NCBI GenBank assembly: GCA_016197205.1
Contig: JACPWG010000064.1
Coordinates: forward strand, 1-64,000
Origin: Planctomycetota bacterium
Lineage (GTDB): Bacteria; Planctomycetota; MHYJ01; WSZJ01; JACPWG01
Direction: 5' to 3'
DNA length: 64,000 nucleotides
Positions 18,377 to 30,281 of this stretch are shown piece by piece. Numbering within the stretch: position 1 is the stretch's first letter; each line of letters begins with the position of its first letter. The notes under the pieces were generated by a model. That model saw nothing but the letters and a program-made list of their open reading frames with translations, had not been told where the DNA came from and did not search any database. The position numbers and the translations under genes are program-made.

Positions 18377-18555
18377 GGCCAAGAGCCCTTGTGGTGCAGG
18401 GCTTCCGCCCTGCACCGACGGAACGCCCCGGATGAAACTCACCGAGCCTTTGCAGTGCGGGACCGGCCAGAGGAAGTCGGGGAGGAGCTTCCGACGTTCC
18501 GTACGAGAGCGGGTGCAGGGCGGAAGCCCTGCACACCAAGACAGGCTCAAGTCGC
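18377..18555. repeat. Imperfect inverted repeat element
   Basis: Two arms of about 60 bases each carry the shared hairpin core GCAGGGCTTCCGCCCTGC in opposite orientation, and GACGGAACG pairs with CGTTCCGT. The layout resembles a small non-autonomous element or a double hairpin. Confidence 0.5.
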
Positions 18556-18815
18556 ATCGTCAAGTGAGCAGGCGGCTTGCGTCTAGCACCGGGGCGGCGC
18601 GTGCACCATGGACGGGCCGGGCGCTCCGCCGACGGATGCCGTTTCGCAGGGCGTGAGAGCCTCGGTGTACGCCCACTGAATTGTTTTTCGCTGGGAGTAG
18701 ACCGAGGCAGGGCCCCTCCGGCTCCCCCATGGGCCCGGGTACGAAGCGTGCCGCCGCGCCCGTGCCACCTGGCGCTGGTCAACGCGCCACCAGGTGAAGT
18801 GGGTTTGCTCGCAGG

Positions 18816-19961
18816 CTAGTCCCCGTCCTCCGGCTCGGCGCCCTCGCCGCCCGGCGGCGCCGGCTTCTTGCCGCCACCGGGCCCCTCCACCCCGCCCGCA
18901 TCGCGCCCACCCCCAGCGCCTCCCGCGCGCCGCTTCGAGAGCCGGTCGAGCAATTTCTCCCAGCGCGGGTCCGCATGGAGGCTCTCGAGATCGCCGTCCA
19001 TCCGGATCCACTCCCATTGATCGAAACCGACCTCCAGCGCCGCGTCCAGTTCGCGAAAGGCCTCCTCCTTCTTCCCGAGCAGGGCATAGGTGCAGCCGAG
19101 GTTGTAGTGGACCACAGGTTCGGACGGCACGAGGTCCCGCGCCTGGAGGTAGCACGCCAGCGCTTTGTCATGTTCGTCGAGCCTGGCATAGAGCAGCGCG
19201 AGCCCGCTCAAAGCCCCGCCCCTCTCCCGCGGCGACCGGTCGGGGTCGTCGGCGGTCACTCGCAACTCCCCGACGAACTGATCGAACGTCGTCCGATCCC
19301 CGAGGCGCGCGGCGGCGACGGCGGCGCCCTGGCGATCGGAGGGGTTTCCGGGATGCGCGGCGATCTTGACCAGTTCGGGGATCACCAGCGGGTTTCCCAC
19401 CTCGCCGACGGCGTCGAGGGCGAGCTGGCGCACCTGCTCGTTCGTCTCCTCCCGGTAGAGCGAAAGGAGCTGCGGCGCCGCCTCGCGGCCGGCGAGGCGC
19501 AGGTCCTGGAAGCGATTCGAGTAGAAGCCCTGCTGCCCGGTGTCGGAGAGGTGGCGCTGGAGGACCCGCAGCACGGCCTCGCGGGTGGCGGGGAAGAGCT
19601 GCACCGGCCCGCGCCACGTGGGAGCCGAGCCGGCCTCGCGCGCAGGCGTTTGCACGTAGAGGACGCGTTCGCGCGCGCAGAGCCAGGCGGCGGCCGCGGG
19701 GGCGCCGGGCTCCGCCGGCGGGGCGAGTTCGCGCAGCGGCTCGTGGTCGACCGGACAAAGGAACTGTTTCGCATCGGGGGCCGAGGCCGGCGCGCGGTCG
19801 GCCGGGAGCGCGGGCGCGCCGTCGCCCACCGCTTGCCGCTCCTCGCGGAGCCGGTCCGGCGCGACCTCCAGCATCCGGCGCAGGTCCGCGGCATCGTCCG
19901 CGCCGAGTCGCGGTGAGACGGCCAAGACGACCAGGAACGCGGTCACGGCGAGTCGCTGCAT
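18816..19961 (-). CDS. Exported TPR/HEAT-repeat protein
   Basis: 381 residues. The signal peptide (MQRLAVTAFLVVLAVSPRLGA) predicts export. Residues 65-110 contain a cysteine pair in FLCPVDHEPL and AWLCARERVLY, possibly a small zinc or disulphide site. Residues 150-235 look like HEAT/armadillo helices (ALDAVGEVGNP, AAVAAARLGDR). Residues 245-330 hold TPR-like units (GLALLYARLDEHDKALACYL, VHYNLGCTYALLGKKEEAFREL). The C-terminus is a Gly/Pro-rich disordered tail. These are protein-binding scaffolds, with no enzymatic motif. The ATG follows an AAAGG site. It starts 33 bases after the aspartic-protease gene and is probably in its operon, perhaps as an adaptor or substrate holder. Confidence 0.8.
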   Translation of the reverse strand: MQRLAVTAFLVVLAVSPRLGADDAADLRRMLEVAPDRLREERQAVGDGAPALPADRAPASAPDAKQFLCPVDHEPLRELAPPAEPGAPAAAAWLCARERVLYVQTPAREAGSAPTWRGPVQLFPATREAVLRVLQRHLSDTGQQGFYSNRFQDLRLAGREAAPQLLSLYREETNEQVRQLALDAVGEVGNPLVIPELVKIAAHPGNPSDRQGAAVAAARLGDRTTFDQFVGELRVTADDPDRSPRERGGALSGLALLYARLDEHDKALACYLQARDLVPSEPVVHYNLGCTYALLGKKEEAFRELDAALEVGFDQWEWIRMDGDLESLHADPRWEKLLDRLSKRRAGGAGGGRDAGGVEGPGGGKKPAPPGGEGAEPEDGD

Positions 19962-19994
19962 GGCGGGCCTTTCTTTTTTTTGCGAATGCGTCGG

Positions 19995-21353
19995 CTAAGG
20001 TCGGAACTCCAGACGTCGGCCGCGGAAGTCCAGTCGGACTTCGCCCAGCTTGCGCAGGAAATTGTTGCCCACCAGGCCGGGAGCGTCCGGCGCCGCGAAA
20101 GTCCCGGCGCGGGGCTGGACGACGACCCAGGGGCGGTCCACGACGAAGCCGCCGATGGCTGCGCGGCGGATGCGCGCGACGGGCAGTTGGACCCAGCCGC
20201 CCATGCCGAGCACCGTGAAGTACCGCTCCGGCGCGAGGGCCGGGCTCCGCAGGCGCAGCCGGTCCCACATGTCCTGGGTGATGCTCAGAAAGGCCTGGTC
20301 GGTTTCTTCGTAACCGAGGCCGGAGTCGATGGTGAAGTCGCAGTCCAGCGAGTCGTCGAGGCGCAGGCGCAGGCGCGGCAGGCCGTTGACGACGGGCATC
20401 GGGACCGACCGGCTGCCGGCTCCGAGCGGAGGCAGCCAGAGCCCCTGCATCCCGGGGGCTTGGCTCTCGAGGGCGAGCGTGCCGCGCGCGTAGTTCAAGG
20501 TCACGAGGAAGCGGCCGATGAAGTCCGTCCCCAGCAGCCCTTCCTCGCGGCCGCCGTTCGGCGCGAGGAACCCGCTCAGGTTCTGCAGGGTGACGTTGAC
20601 GTTCGAGGCCGATGCCTGGCCGAGCCGGAGGCGATCGACCCGGGCGTTTTGGACGGCGAGCGTCCCCGTGGTCCCGGCCACGGTCGAGGTGCCGGTGGAG
20701 ACGAGGCCGATTTCCCGGGCCGCGTTCGCGTCGACGGCGGTCGTGTTCGCGCCGGTGTCGAAGAGCATGGTGCGAGGGCTGCCGTTCACTTCGACCTGGA
20801 CGAACGGCGTCGACAGGAAATCGGTGAAGGAAACGACCGACCTGCCGGCCGGTCGCTCGGCCGTGTCGCGCCCCCAGCGGGCGCCGTTGCCGTCGACTTG
20901 CCAGACGCCGTTGAGTCGGGCGCCGTCGGCGGACAGCGCGTAGTACGCGTAGATGCGGAGGCCCGACCCGGACGACGACGGGGAGGAGGCGGGCGGGGTC
21001 GACGACGGGCCGGCGGGCGCCTGACCCCGGAGGGCCGTGAAGAGGACGCGGAGCGCGCCTCCGTAATAGACGCCGCGTCCGGTCCAGGCATACGCGGGCT
21101 CGTAGCCGGCGAACCGGAAGGCCCTGCGCACGGTGAGGCCTCCGTCGCTCGCGGGGACGACCTCGAGCTGAGCGGCGATCGCGCGCCCCTCCTGGGTGCC
21201 GGCGACGCGCCACTCTCCGGTGATCGTCTGGGCAAGCGCGGAGCCCGCGAGGGCGAGCGGCAAGGCCACCGCGAGCGTGGCAGCGCGCGCGAGGGAGACG
21301 GGGCGCCCGGGGCGCGCGCAGCGGGGGAAGGACGCGGCGGGGAACGTACGCAT
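19995..21353 (-). CDS. Exported two-lobed retropepsin-like protease
   Basis: 452 residues from the ATG at 21353 (GGAGG upstream). The open frame continues 16 codons further without a better site. A signal peptide ends at about residue 41 (LAGSALAQ). The middle part carries FDTGANT with catalytic Asp199 and a following LLGTDFIGRF strand. A second half carries FTIDSGLGY with Asp341 and LVGNNFLRKL. Each half therefore looks like one retropepsin-type lobe of clan AA, and the two together could form a pepsin-like single-chain enzyme in the periplasm. Residues 45-165 are a separate beta-rich N-terminal region (GEWRVAGTQEG). The second motif has DSG rather than DTG, which is accepted in the clan. 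A TPR/HEAT protein follows directly. Confidence 0.82.
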   Translation of the reverse strand: MRTFPAASFPRCARPGRPVSLARAATLAVALPLALAGSALAQTITGEWRVAGTQEGRAIAAQLEVVPASDGGLTVRRAFRFAGYEPAYAWTGRGVYYGGALRVLFTALRGQAPAGPSSTPPASSPSSSGSGLRIYAYYALSADGARLNGVWQVDGNGARWGRDTAERPAGRSVVSFTDFLSTPFVQVEVNGSPRTMLFDTGANTTAVDANAAREIGLVSTGTSTVAGTTGTLAVQNARVDRLRLGQASASNVNVTLQNLSGFLAPNGGREEGLLGTDFIGRFLVTLNYARGTLALESQAPGMQGLWLPPLGAGSRSVPMPVVNGLPRLRLRLDDSLDCDFTIDSGLGYEETDQAFLSITQDMWDRLRLRSPALAPERYFTVLGMGGWVQLPVARIRRAAIGGFVVDRPWVVVQPRAGTFAAPDAPGLVGNNFLRKLGEVRLDFRGRRLEFRP

Positions 21354-21393
21354 GGGGCCTCCGAAGCGTGCGACGCGGGTGGAGGGAGGGCGC

Positions 21394-21408
21394 TGACGCA
21401 ATGCGTCA
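21394..21408. promoter_or_regulatory. 15-bp palindrome, possible operator
   Basis: TGACGCAATGCGTCA is a perfect dyad (6-base arms, 3-base centre) 40 bases upstream of the aspartic-protease start, in the 127-base gap after the hybrid kinase. A regulator site is inferred from position only. Confidence 0.35.
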
Positions 21409-21480
21409 TGAGCGGACGGAGAAGTGTACTTTGACCGCCCGGGGGAGTCAAGGGGAATCCCGAGCGCGGGCCGTCCCGCT

Positions 21481-25095
<3,615 letters not shown>

Positions 25096-25264
25096 GCGCG
25101 GTTCGCCATTCCCCGAACGCGGGTAGCCGCAACCAAAGCTCCGAACCCCGAGCCGACGCCCGCGGCCCGCCCTCACTCCGGCCCTCTCCGGCTGCGCGGG
25201 AGTGGCGGGCGATTCTCCCGGAACCCATGCCCCCACTGCGCGAAGGAGCCAGGGGAACAGCAGC

Positions 25265-26566
25265 CTACTTGCCCGGGTTCGCCCAGCGGTTTCCCCAACC
25301 CTCGTACAGGTCCTGCAGGAACTTCTCCCATTCCTGTGGCGTTCGATAGAGCGGATACGGCACAGGACGCACGGCGTTCTCGGAGGTCCAGGCGATGTCG
25401 AACTGTCCGTCCGCGCGGATCTTGCCGATGCGGACGGGTTTCCAGGTGTGCTGATTGTCGGCGTCGATGGTGACCAGTCCCTCCGGCGCCTTGAAGGTCT
25501 GGTTCGCCAGCGCTCTCCGCACCGCCTTTACCTCGTCGGTGGCCGCGGCCTTCACCGCCTGGGCCCACAGATACACGCCGAAATAGCCGGCCTCGATCGG
25601 ATCGTCGGTCACGCGCTCAGGTCCGTACTTCGCGCGGAACCGCTTCACGAACTCCTCGTTCTCGGGGGTCGCGATGCTCTGGAAGTAGTTCCAGGCGGTG
25701 TAGTCGCCGGCCATGTCCTTCGCGCTCATGCTGCGGAACTCGTCCTCGGCGATGCTGAAGGACATGGTGGGGATCTTCGCCGGCGAGATTCCGGCGGCGC
25801 GGAGATCGCGGAAGAACATGACGTTCGTGTCGCCGTTGATGGTGTTCAGGATCACCGAGGGCTGCGCCGCGACGATCTTCTCGACCACCGCGCGGGTGTC
25901 CTGGGCGCCGAGGAGCAGGTACTCTTCGCCGACGATCTCGCCCCGTAGCGCCGCTACCTGCGCCTTGATGATCGCGTTCGCGCTTCGCGGGAACACGTAG
26001 TCCGACGCGACCAGGAAGAATTTCTTCCCGATGTTGTCGAAGCTCCACTTCACGGCCGGGATGATCTGCTGATTCGGCGCCGCGCCCGTGTAGACGATGT
26101 TCGGCGACTGTTCGAGGCCTTCGTACTGTACCGGATAGAAGAGGAGGTGGTCGTACTTCTCGAAGACAGGTCGGACGGTCTTGCGGCTTGCCGAGGTCCA
26201 GCAGCCGAAAACGACCGAGACTTTCTCCTGCGCGATGAGGCGTTCCGCCTCGGTGGCGAAGGTCGGCCAGTCGGACTTCCCATCCACGACGACCGGCTCG
26301 AGCTTGCGGCCGAGGAGGCCGCCCTGCGCGTTCAGCTCTTCGATGGCCAGGAGGGTGGCGTCGCGCACCGAGCGCTCGCTGATGGCCATGGTACCGGTGA
26401 GGGAGTGCAGGACGCCGATCTTGATCGAGCCGCCGCCGCCGCTTCCTCCGCCGCCGCCGCCTACCGTATCTCCCGCAGGGCCGGCGTCCTTGCCGCAGCC
26501 CGTCATCACGAACGCGCCGAGTGTCAGCACCAGAGCGGAGAGTCCAAGCACGCGTCGAGAAACCAT
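25265..26566 (-). CDS. urtA: Urea/short-amide ABC transporter binding lipoprotein
   Basis: 433 residues from the ATG at 26566 (GGAGG upstream). The lipoprotein signal ends in a lipobox, MTGC, with Cys24. A Gly/Ser linker (about 35-47) leads to a type I periplasmic binding fold of the urea/amide branch: [32 protein letters not shown] and SFSIAEDEF are characteristic of UrtA/FmdD proteins. It delivers urea or short amides to an inner-membrane permease. The permease and ATPase genes (urtBCDE) are not in the window, so this copy is an orphan or works with a distant transporter, or with a sensor as a ligand detector. It follows the porin gene on the same strand, with a strong hairpin in between. 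Confidence 0.88.
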   Translation of the reverse strand: MVSRRVLGLSALVLTLGAFVMTGCGKDAGPAGDTVGGGGGGSGGGGSIKIGVLHSLTGTMAISERSVRDATLLAIEELNAQGGLLGRKLEPVVVDGKSDWPTFATEAERLIAQEKVSVVFGCWTSASRKTVRPVFEKYDHLLFYPVQYEGLEQSPNIVYTGAAPNQQIIPAVKWSFDNIGKKFFLVASDYVFPRSANAIIKAQVAALRGEIVGEEYLLLGAQDTRAVVEKIVAAQPSVILNTINGDTNVMFFRDLRAAGISPAKIPTMSFSIAEDEFRSMSAKDMAGDYTAWNYFQSIATPENEEFVKRFRAKYGPERVTDDPIEAGYFGVYLWAQAVKAAATDEVKAVRRALANQTFKAPEGLVTIDADNQHTWKPVRIGKIRADGQFDIAWTSENAVRPVPYPLYRTPQEWEKFLQDLYEGWGNRWANPGK

Positions 26567-26923
26567 GGTTCCCTCCTGAAGTGAAGGTCCCGCTTGCCCA
26601 GGGCCGCTGCCTGAACCCCGCCCCCGTATACCACCGTTTCTCCTTTGGGTCCAAGAATTTTTCCGCCCCGCGTGGGGCAAGCACTCGGCACGATTTCGTC
26701 CAGGCCGCTCCGGAAACAGAACAAGCCGGAGACCGTCCGATCTCCGGCTTGTCCCCTTGGGAAGCCACTTTCCGGAAAGTCGTCCTCCTTGGCTTTCACG
26801 GATTTTACCGGATTGCACGGCGTTCGAATGCGTGGACTCGTCGTCAAGCCGTGAAAGCTGTGGTTCCGTCGCCGCTCGGCTGCGGCGCCGACGCACCAGG
26901 TCTCACGCGAAGCGCCGCGGCCG
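26567..26923. other. Intergenic stretch between urtA and porin
   Basis: About 350 bases with no gene. Contents are the 12-base-arm hairpin at 26721-26752 and a short repeat word near 26801-26816 (CACGGATTTTACCGGATT type) related in style to the words at 47671-47718. It presumably also holds a promoter and leader for urtA, but no clear -35/-10 pair was identified. Confidence 0.5.
26721..26752 (-). terminator. Hairpin between porin and urtA
   Basis: Perfect 12-base arms ACAAGCCGGAGA / TCTCCGGCTTGT enclose an 8-base loop. Read on the minus strand, the hairpin lies 170 bases after the porin stop and is followed by TTCTGTTT, a weak U-rich run. It could terminate or attenuate porin transcripts before urtA. 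It also reads into CCCCTT on the plus strand. Confidence 0.6.
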
Positions 26924-28141
26924 TTAGAACTGGAACTGCGCGCCGAGAAGGACTCCCGCGGCTGAACCGTCATGCCCCAGCGCCGGGTTGTCGGTGTCCG
27001 TCCAGAAGAAGTCGAGGGTGATGCGGGCGTCGTGTCCCTTCATCACGTAGTTCACGCCGACGTCGAGGCGCTGGTCGTCGTCGAGTTCCTGATACCGGAC
27101 GTGCGGTTGAAACTTGCCCCACCCGACCTGGCAGGGGATGAGGTAGGAGGCCTGGACCAGGAAGCCGTCCGCGTCGCGCAGCCCGGCGGCATCGACGACG
27201 ACGTCGTCGGTGTCATAGGTGTAGAACGCGGCCTCGAGCGTGACCACGCCGCCGCCGAGCGCGTCGCACTTCTTTTCGAAGAGGATATCGATGTTTCCAC
27301 CGGAGAAGTCGCCGCTGTTGTCGGCCGTGCCGGCGCCGTTGTTCTGGAACTGGCCGACGAGGCCGATGGCAAGGATGTCCTTTTCGCCGTAGTACGTGCT
27401 CTGCGTGTAATAGCCGGGCTCGGGGTCGAGGAGGTTGACCGTGAAGCGGGCCGCGTAGAGGCGGCTGTCGGAGTCGTTGGGCGCCGCGTCGCGCCCCTGG
27501 AAGACCCCCACCTGGTACTTGTAGCGGCCGCCTTGAAGGTCTCCCCAAACCGACACGCCGTTGTCCCGGCCGGCGAAGATGGCGGGGTAGGCGGAGACGA
27601 TGGGGAACTCATACGTGGCAAGGTAGAAGGGCCCATCGAGGTTGGAGCGATCGGACGGGGGCAGCAGGCGGCCCATCCAGACGTTGAGCGCATCGCAGAC
27701 CTTCAGCTCGCCGATGGCGTCGAGGATGCGGACCGGCTGCTCGTCGTTGCCGTCGGTGTCGATCGAGAAGTCGGTGTTCAAGGTGGCGGCGATGTGCTCG
27801 TTGATCGTCCCGTGGACGTAGATGCGGGCGTTGTCCAGCGAGAGGTCCTTGGAGTAGCTGTCGGTGTCGGGGGCGGAGTCCTCGACCGCGCGGAAGGCGG
27901 TGCGGATGCCGACGCCGATTTTTACGTGCTGGGTCCAATCGAAGGGGGCGGGCGCGGGCGTCGCCGGGGCGTCCTTCGCCGCCGCATCGGCTACGGCGGC
28001 CGGAGAGGCGGCCGAGGCCGGCGGGGCGGCGCTTCCCGCTGCGGGCTTGTCGTCCGCCCAGGACGACGTCGGCAACAAGCCGAAGAGACCGCAGAAGACG
28101 AGACCGGTCAAAACGGAAGTGCACTTTCGGGCTGCGGACAT
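26924..28141 (-). CDS. Outer-membrane porin (OprP/FmdC-like)
   Basis: 405 residues with GGAGGGG before the ATG. A signal peptide (ending SSWAD) is followed by an Ala/Pro-rich spacer (about 33-70) and then a beta-barrel with alternating strands (VKIGVGIRTAFRAV, YKYQVGVFQGRD, ITLDFFWTD). The last residue is Phe (GAQFQF), the usual signal for insertion by the BAM machinery. Early conserved segments (LDNARIYVHGTINEHI, LLPPSDRSNLDGPF) resemble phosphate-selective porin O/P and FmdC families. FmdC-type porins are known to accompany urea/short-amide transporters, which fits the neighbouring urtA, so uptake of such solutes across the outer membrane is inferred. A barrel also indicates a Gram-negative-type envelope. 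Confidence 0.85.
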   Translation of the reverse strand: MSAARKCTSVLTGLVFCGLFGLLPTSSWADDKPAAGSAAPPASAASPAAVADAAAKDAPATPAPAPFDWTQHVKIGVGIRTAFRAVEDSAPDTDSYSKDLSLDNARIYVHGTINEHIAATLNTDFSIDTDGNDEQPVRILDAIGELKVCDALNVWMGRLLPPSDRSNLDGPFYLATYEFPIVSAYPAIFAGRDNGVSVWGDLQGGRYKYQVGVFQGRDAAPNDSDSRLYAARFTVNLLDPEPGYYTQSTYYGEKDILAIGLVGQFQNNGAGTADNSGDFSGGNIDILFEKKCDALGGGVVTLEAAFYTYDTDDVVVDAAGLRDADGFLVQASYLIPCQVGWGKFQPHVRYQELDDDQRLDVGVNYVMKGHDARITLDFFWTDTDNPALGHDGSAAGVLLGAQFQF

Positions 28142-28402
28142 GGGACCCCTCCGTAAGAGCCGTGAGGAGAAAATCGACGATTCCCACAGTCCTTATCGGT
28201 CGCAGCGTGGCCGGCACTTGAACGACAGGCGGCGGCGCGGGTGAACTCGCCGCGGGCGGGCCCCGCCCGGCGCCGGCGTGGGGGTACGCGTTCCTTCTGG
28301 ATAAACTCCGCCACGCTCGTTACACTCACTCGTGAGCGGGGATCGCCGGACAGGGGCGCGGAGGTGCCCGCTTGAGCCCTGCGTGATGCAAGGGAGGCCG
28401 AG

Positions 28403-30157
28403 ATGACCGTGCCGACGCCGGCGCACGCCACGAGGTATTTGCGACAGCTCCTCGCCTTGGCGACGGCGTATGCCCTGCTCGGATGGCTTGGGCAGGCGGT
28501 GGCGGTCCAGCAAGTGACCGCGGTGTGGCCTCCGTCGGGCGTGGCGCTGGCGGCGCTCTTGCTCGGCGGCGCGCGGCTCTGGCCGGGGGTGCTGCTCGGG
28601 TCCCTCGTGGTCAATGCCGCGTGGCCCGAGGGCGGGGTCTCGCTCTTTTCCCTCTCGGTCTCCGCGTGCATGGGCTTGGGGGGCACGGCATCGGCTCTCC
28701 TGGGCTCGTTCCTGGTCCGCCGGCACGCCGGCGGCACGTCCTGTCTGGAACGATCCGGCGACACGTTCCGCTTCGCGCTCTTCGCCGGACCGGTGAGCGG
28801 CGCCGTCGCGGCGACGGTGGGAGTGTCGACGCTGGTGCTCGCAGGTCGTCTGCCGACGGGTGCTTTCGCCGCGACCTGGACGACGTGGTGGCTCGGGGAC
28901 ACCGCGGGGGTGCTGCTCGTCGCGCCGCCGCTCTTCGCGTGGGCGGCCGGTCGGCCCGAGCCGGCCGACTTGCGGCGGGGAGGCGAGGCCTTGGTGCTGA
29001 CCGCGCTCTTGGCCGTCGTCGGCCTGGTCGCCTTCGGCGGCTGGGACCTTGGCCCCTCGTGGTATCCCCTCGCCTACGTGGTCGTGCCCGGGCTCGTGGT
29101 CGCGGCGTTCCGCTTCGGCGCACGCGGCGCGACCGCGCTCACGCTCTTCGTGGCCGCGCTCGCGCTCTGGGGCACCGTGCAGGGTCGCGGGCCGTTTGCG
29201 CGGCCGACGCGCGGCGAATCGCTTGCGCTGCTCCAGGTCTTCTTCGCCGTCATCGCCCTTACCGAGCTGGTCCTGTGCGCGGTCCTGGCCGAGGCGCGGG
29301 CGCGCGCGCTCGAACTGGCCCGTCTGCTGGCGGAGGTGCGCGAAGCGCGTGCGGCCGCGGAGCAGGCGAATCGGGCGAAGTCGACTTTCCTCGCGAACAT
29401 GGGGCACGAGCTGCACACGCCGCTCAACGCCGTGATCGGCTACAGCGAGCTGGTGGCGGAGGAGGTGGGCGAGCTGGAGCGACCGGACCTGGTCGGCGAC
29501 CTGGCCAAGATCGGCGCCGCCGCGCGCAGCCTCGACCACATCCTCACGGACATCCTTGATCTCGCGCGGCTCGAAGCCGGCCGCATGCAGGTCACTCCGG
29601 AGCGTTTCGAGTTGGCCCCGTTCCTGCAAGCGGCCTGCGCCGAGGCGGAGGCGCTCGCGGCGAAGAACGCGAGTGCGCTGACGGTGCGGCTCTCACCGGA
29701 GCTGGGCGCGGTCCGCCTCGACCAACCGAAGCTGCGCCAGGTCGTCGGCAATCTCCTGTCGAACGCCGCGAAATTCACGGAGCGGGGGACGATCGTGCTG
29801 GAGGCGAGCCGCGCCGCGGCGGGCGGAGCGGGGGTGCCGAGGAAGGGGCGGGGCGCGGGCGCGGGCGCCCGCGCCGACGCAGAGACGTGCGACGAGATTC
29901 GAGTGAGCGTGCGCGACAGCGGCATCGGGATGACGCCGGTGCAGGTCGGTCACCTCTTTCGCGCCTTCACGCAGGCGGACCCATCGGCGACTCGGAAATT
30001 CGGCGGTACGGGGCTGGGGCTGGCGATCGCGCAGGAGTTTTGCCGCTTGATGGGAGGGGCCATCGAAGTGGTCAGCGCCCCGGGGCAGGGGTCGACCTTC
30101 ACGGTACGCCTGCCGGCGGAAATGCCCGAACCGGCGCCGGCGCCGCCCGCGGGGTAG
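28403..30157 (+). CDS. MASE1-domain sensor histidine kinase
   Basis: 584 residues with GGGAGG ahead of the ATG. The first 300 residues hold about eight hydrophobic helices with the MASE1 signatures VTAVWPPSGVALAALLL and WWLGDTAGVLL, a membrane sensor domain of unknown ligand. A short coiled coil leads to HisKA with His335. The acceptor box reads GHELHTPLN instead of the common SHELRTPLN. The ATPase domain has DSGIGMTP and [10 protein letters not shown] Gly/Ala-rich insert (about 475-495) splits the ATPase region. No receiver domain is attached and no response regulator gene is adjacent. Upstream is a 261-base gap shared with the divergent porin, which must hold both promoters. Confidence 0.92.
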   Translation: MTVPTPAHATRYLRQLLALATAYALLGWLGQAVAVQQVTAVWPPSGVALAALLLGGARLWPGVLLGSLVVNAAWPEGGVSLFSLSVSACMGLGGTASALLGSFLVRRHAGGTSCLERSGDTFRFALFAGPVSGAVAATVGVSTLVLAGRLPTGAFAATWTTWWLGDTAGVLLVAPPLFAWAAGRPEPADLRRGGEALVLTALLAVVGLVAFGGWDLGPSWYPLAYVVVPGLVVAAFRFGARGATALTLFVAALALWGTVQGRGPFARPTRGESLALLQVFFAVIALTELVLCAVLAEARARALELARLLAEVREARAAAEQANRAKSTFLANMGHELHTPLNAVIGYSELVAEEVGELERPDLVGDLAKIGAAARSLDHILTDILDLARLEAGRMQVTPERFELAPFLQAACAEAEALAAKNASALTVRLSPELGAVRLDQPKLRQVVGNLLSNAAKFTERGTIVLEASRAAAGGAGVPRKGRGAGAGARADAETCDEIRVSVRDSGIGMTPVQVGHLFRAFTQADPSATRKFGGTGLGLAIAQEFCRLMGGAIEVVSAPGQGSTFTVRLPAEMPEPAPAPPAG

Positions 30158-30174
30158 AGCGGGCCGGCACCGGT

Positions 30175-30210
30175 GGCGGGGGCGGGGACGGGGGCGGGGA
30201 CGGGGACGGG
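30175..30210 (+). repeat. GGGGCG/GGGACG hexamer tract
   Basis: Thirty-six bases of tandem GGCGGG and GGGACG units lie between two convergent genes. Six or more G-runs on one strand could form a G-quadruplex. It may slow transcription at the end of the MASE1 kinase gene. Confidence 0.6.
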
Positions 30211-30281
30211 TGAAGACAACAGCGCATGGGGCGCACGACGCTTGGCGCGCCCTTGTGTCGCGGCCCCGCATGCCCGCGAGT

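Larger units (their letters stand above)
18187..18815. other. Gene-free stretch with hairpins and repeats
   Basis: About 630 bases with no credible gene. From the left it holds the 39-base direct repeat (18226-18264), which here contains an 11-base palindrome, AGGATTTGCGC / GCGCAAATCCT with a 5-base loop (18224-18250), a possible terminator or binding site. At 18391-18418 and 18511-18538 are GTGCAGGGCTTCCGCCCTGC and its reverse complement, the tips of a larger imperfect inverted repeat (about 18377-18555). The remainder is unassigned. Confidence 0.6.
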
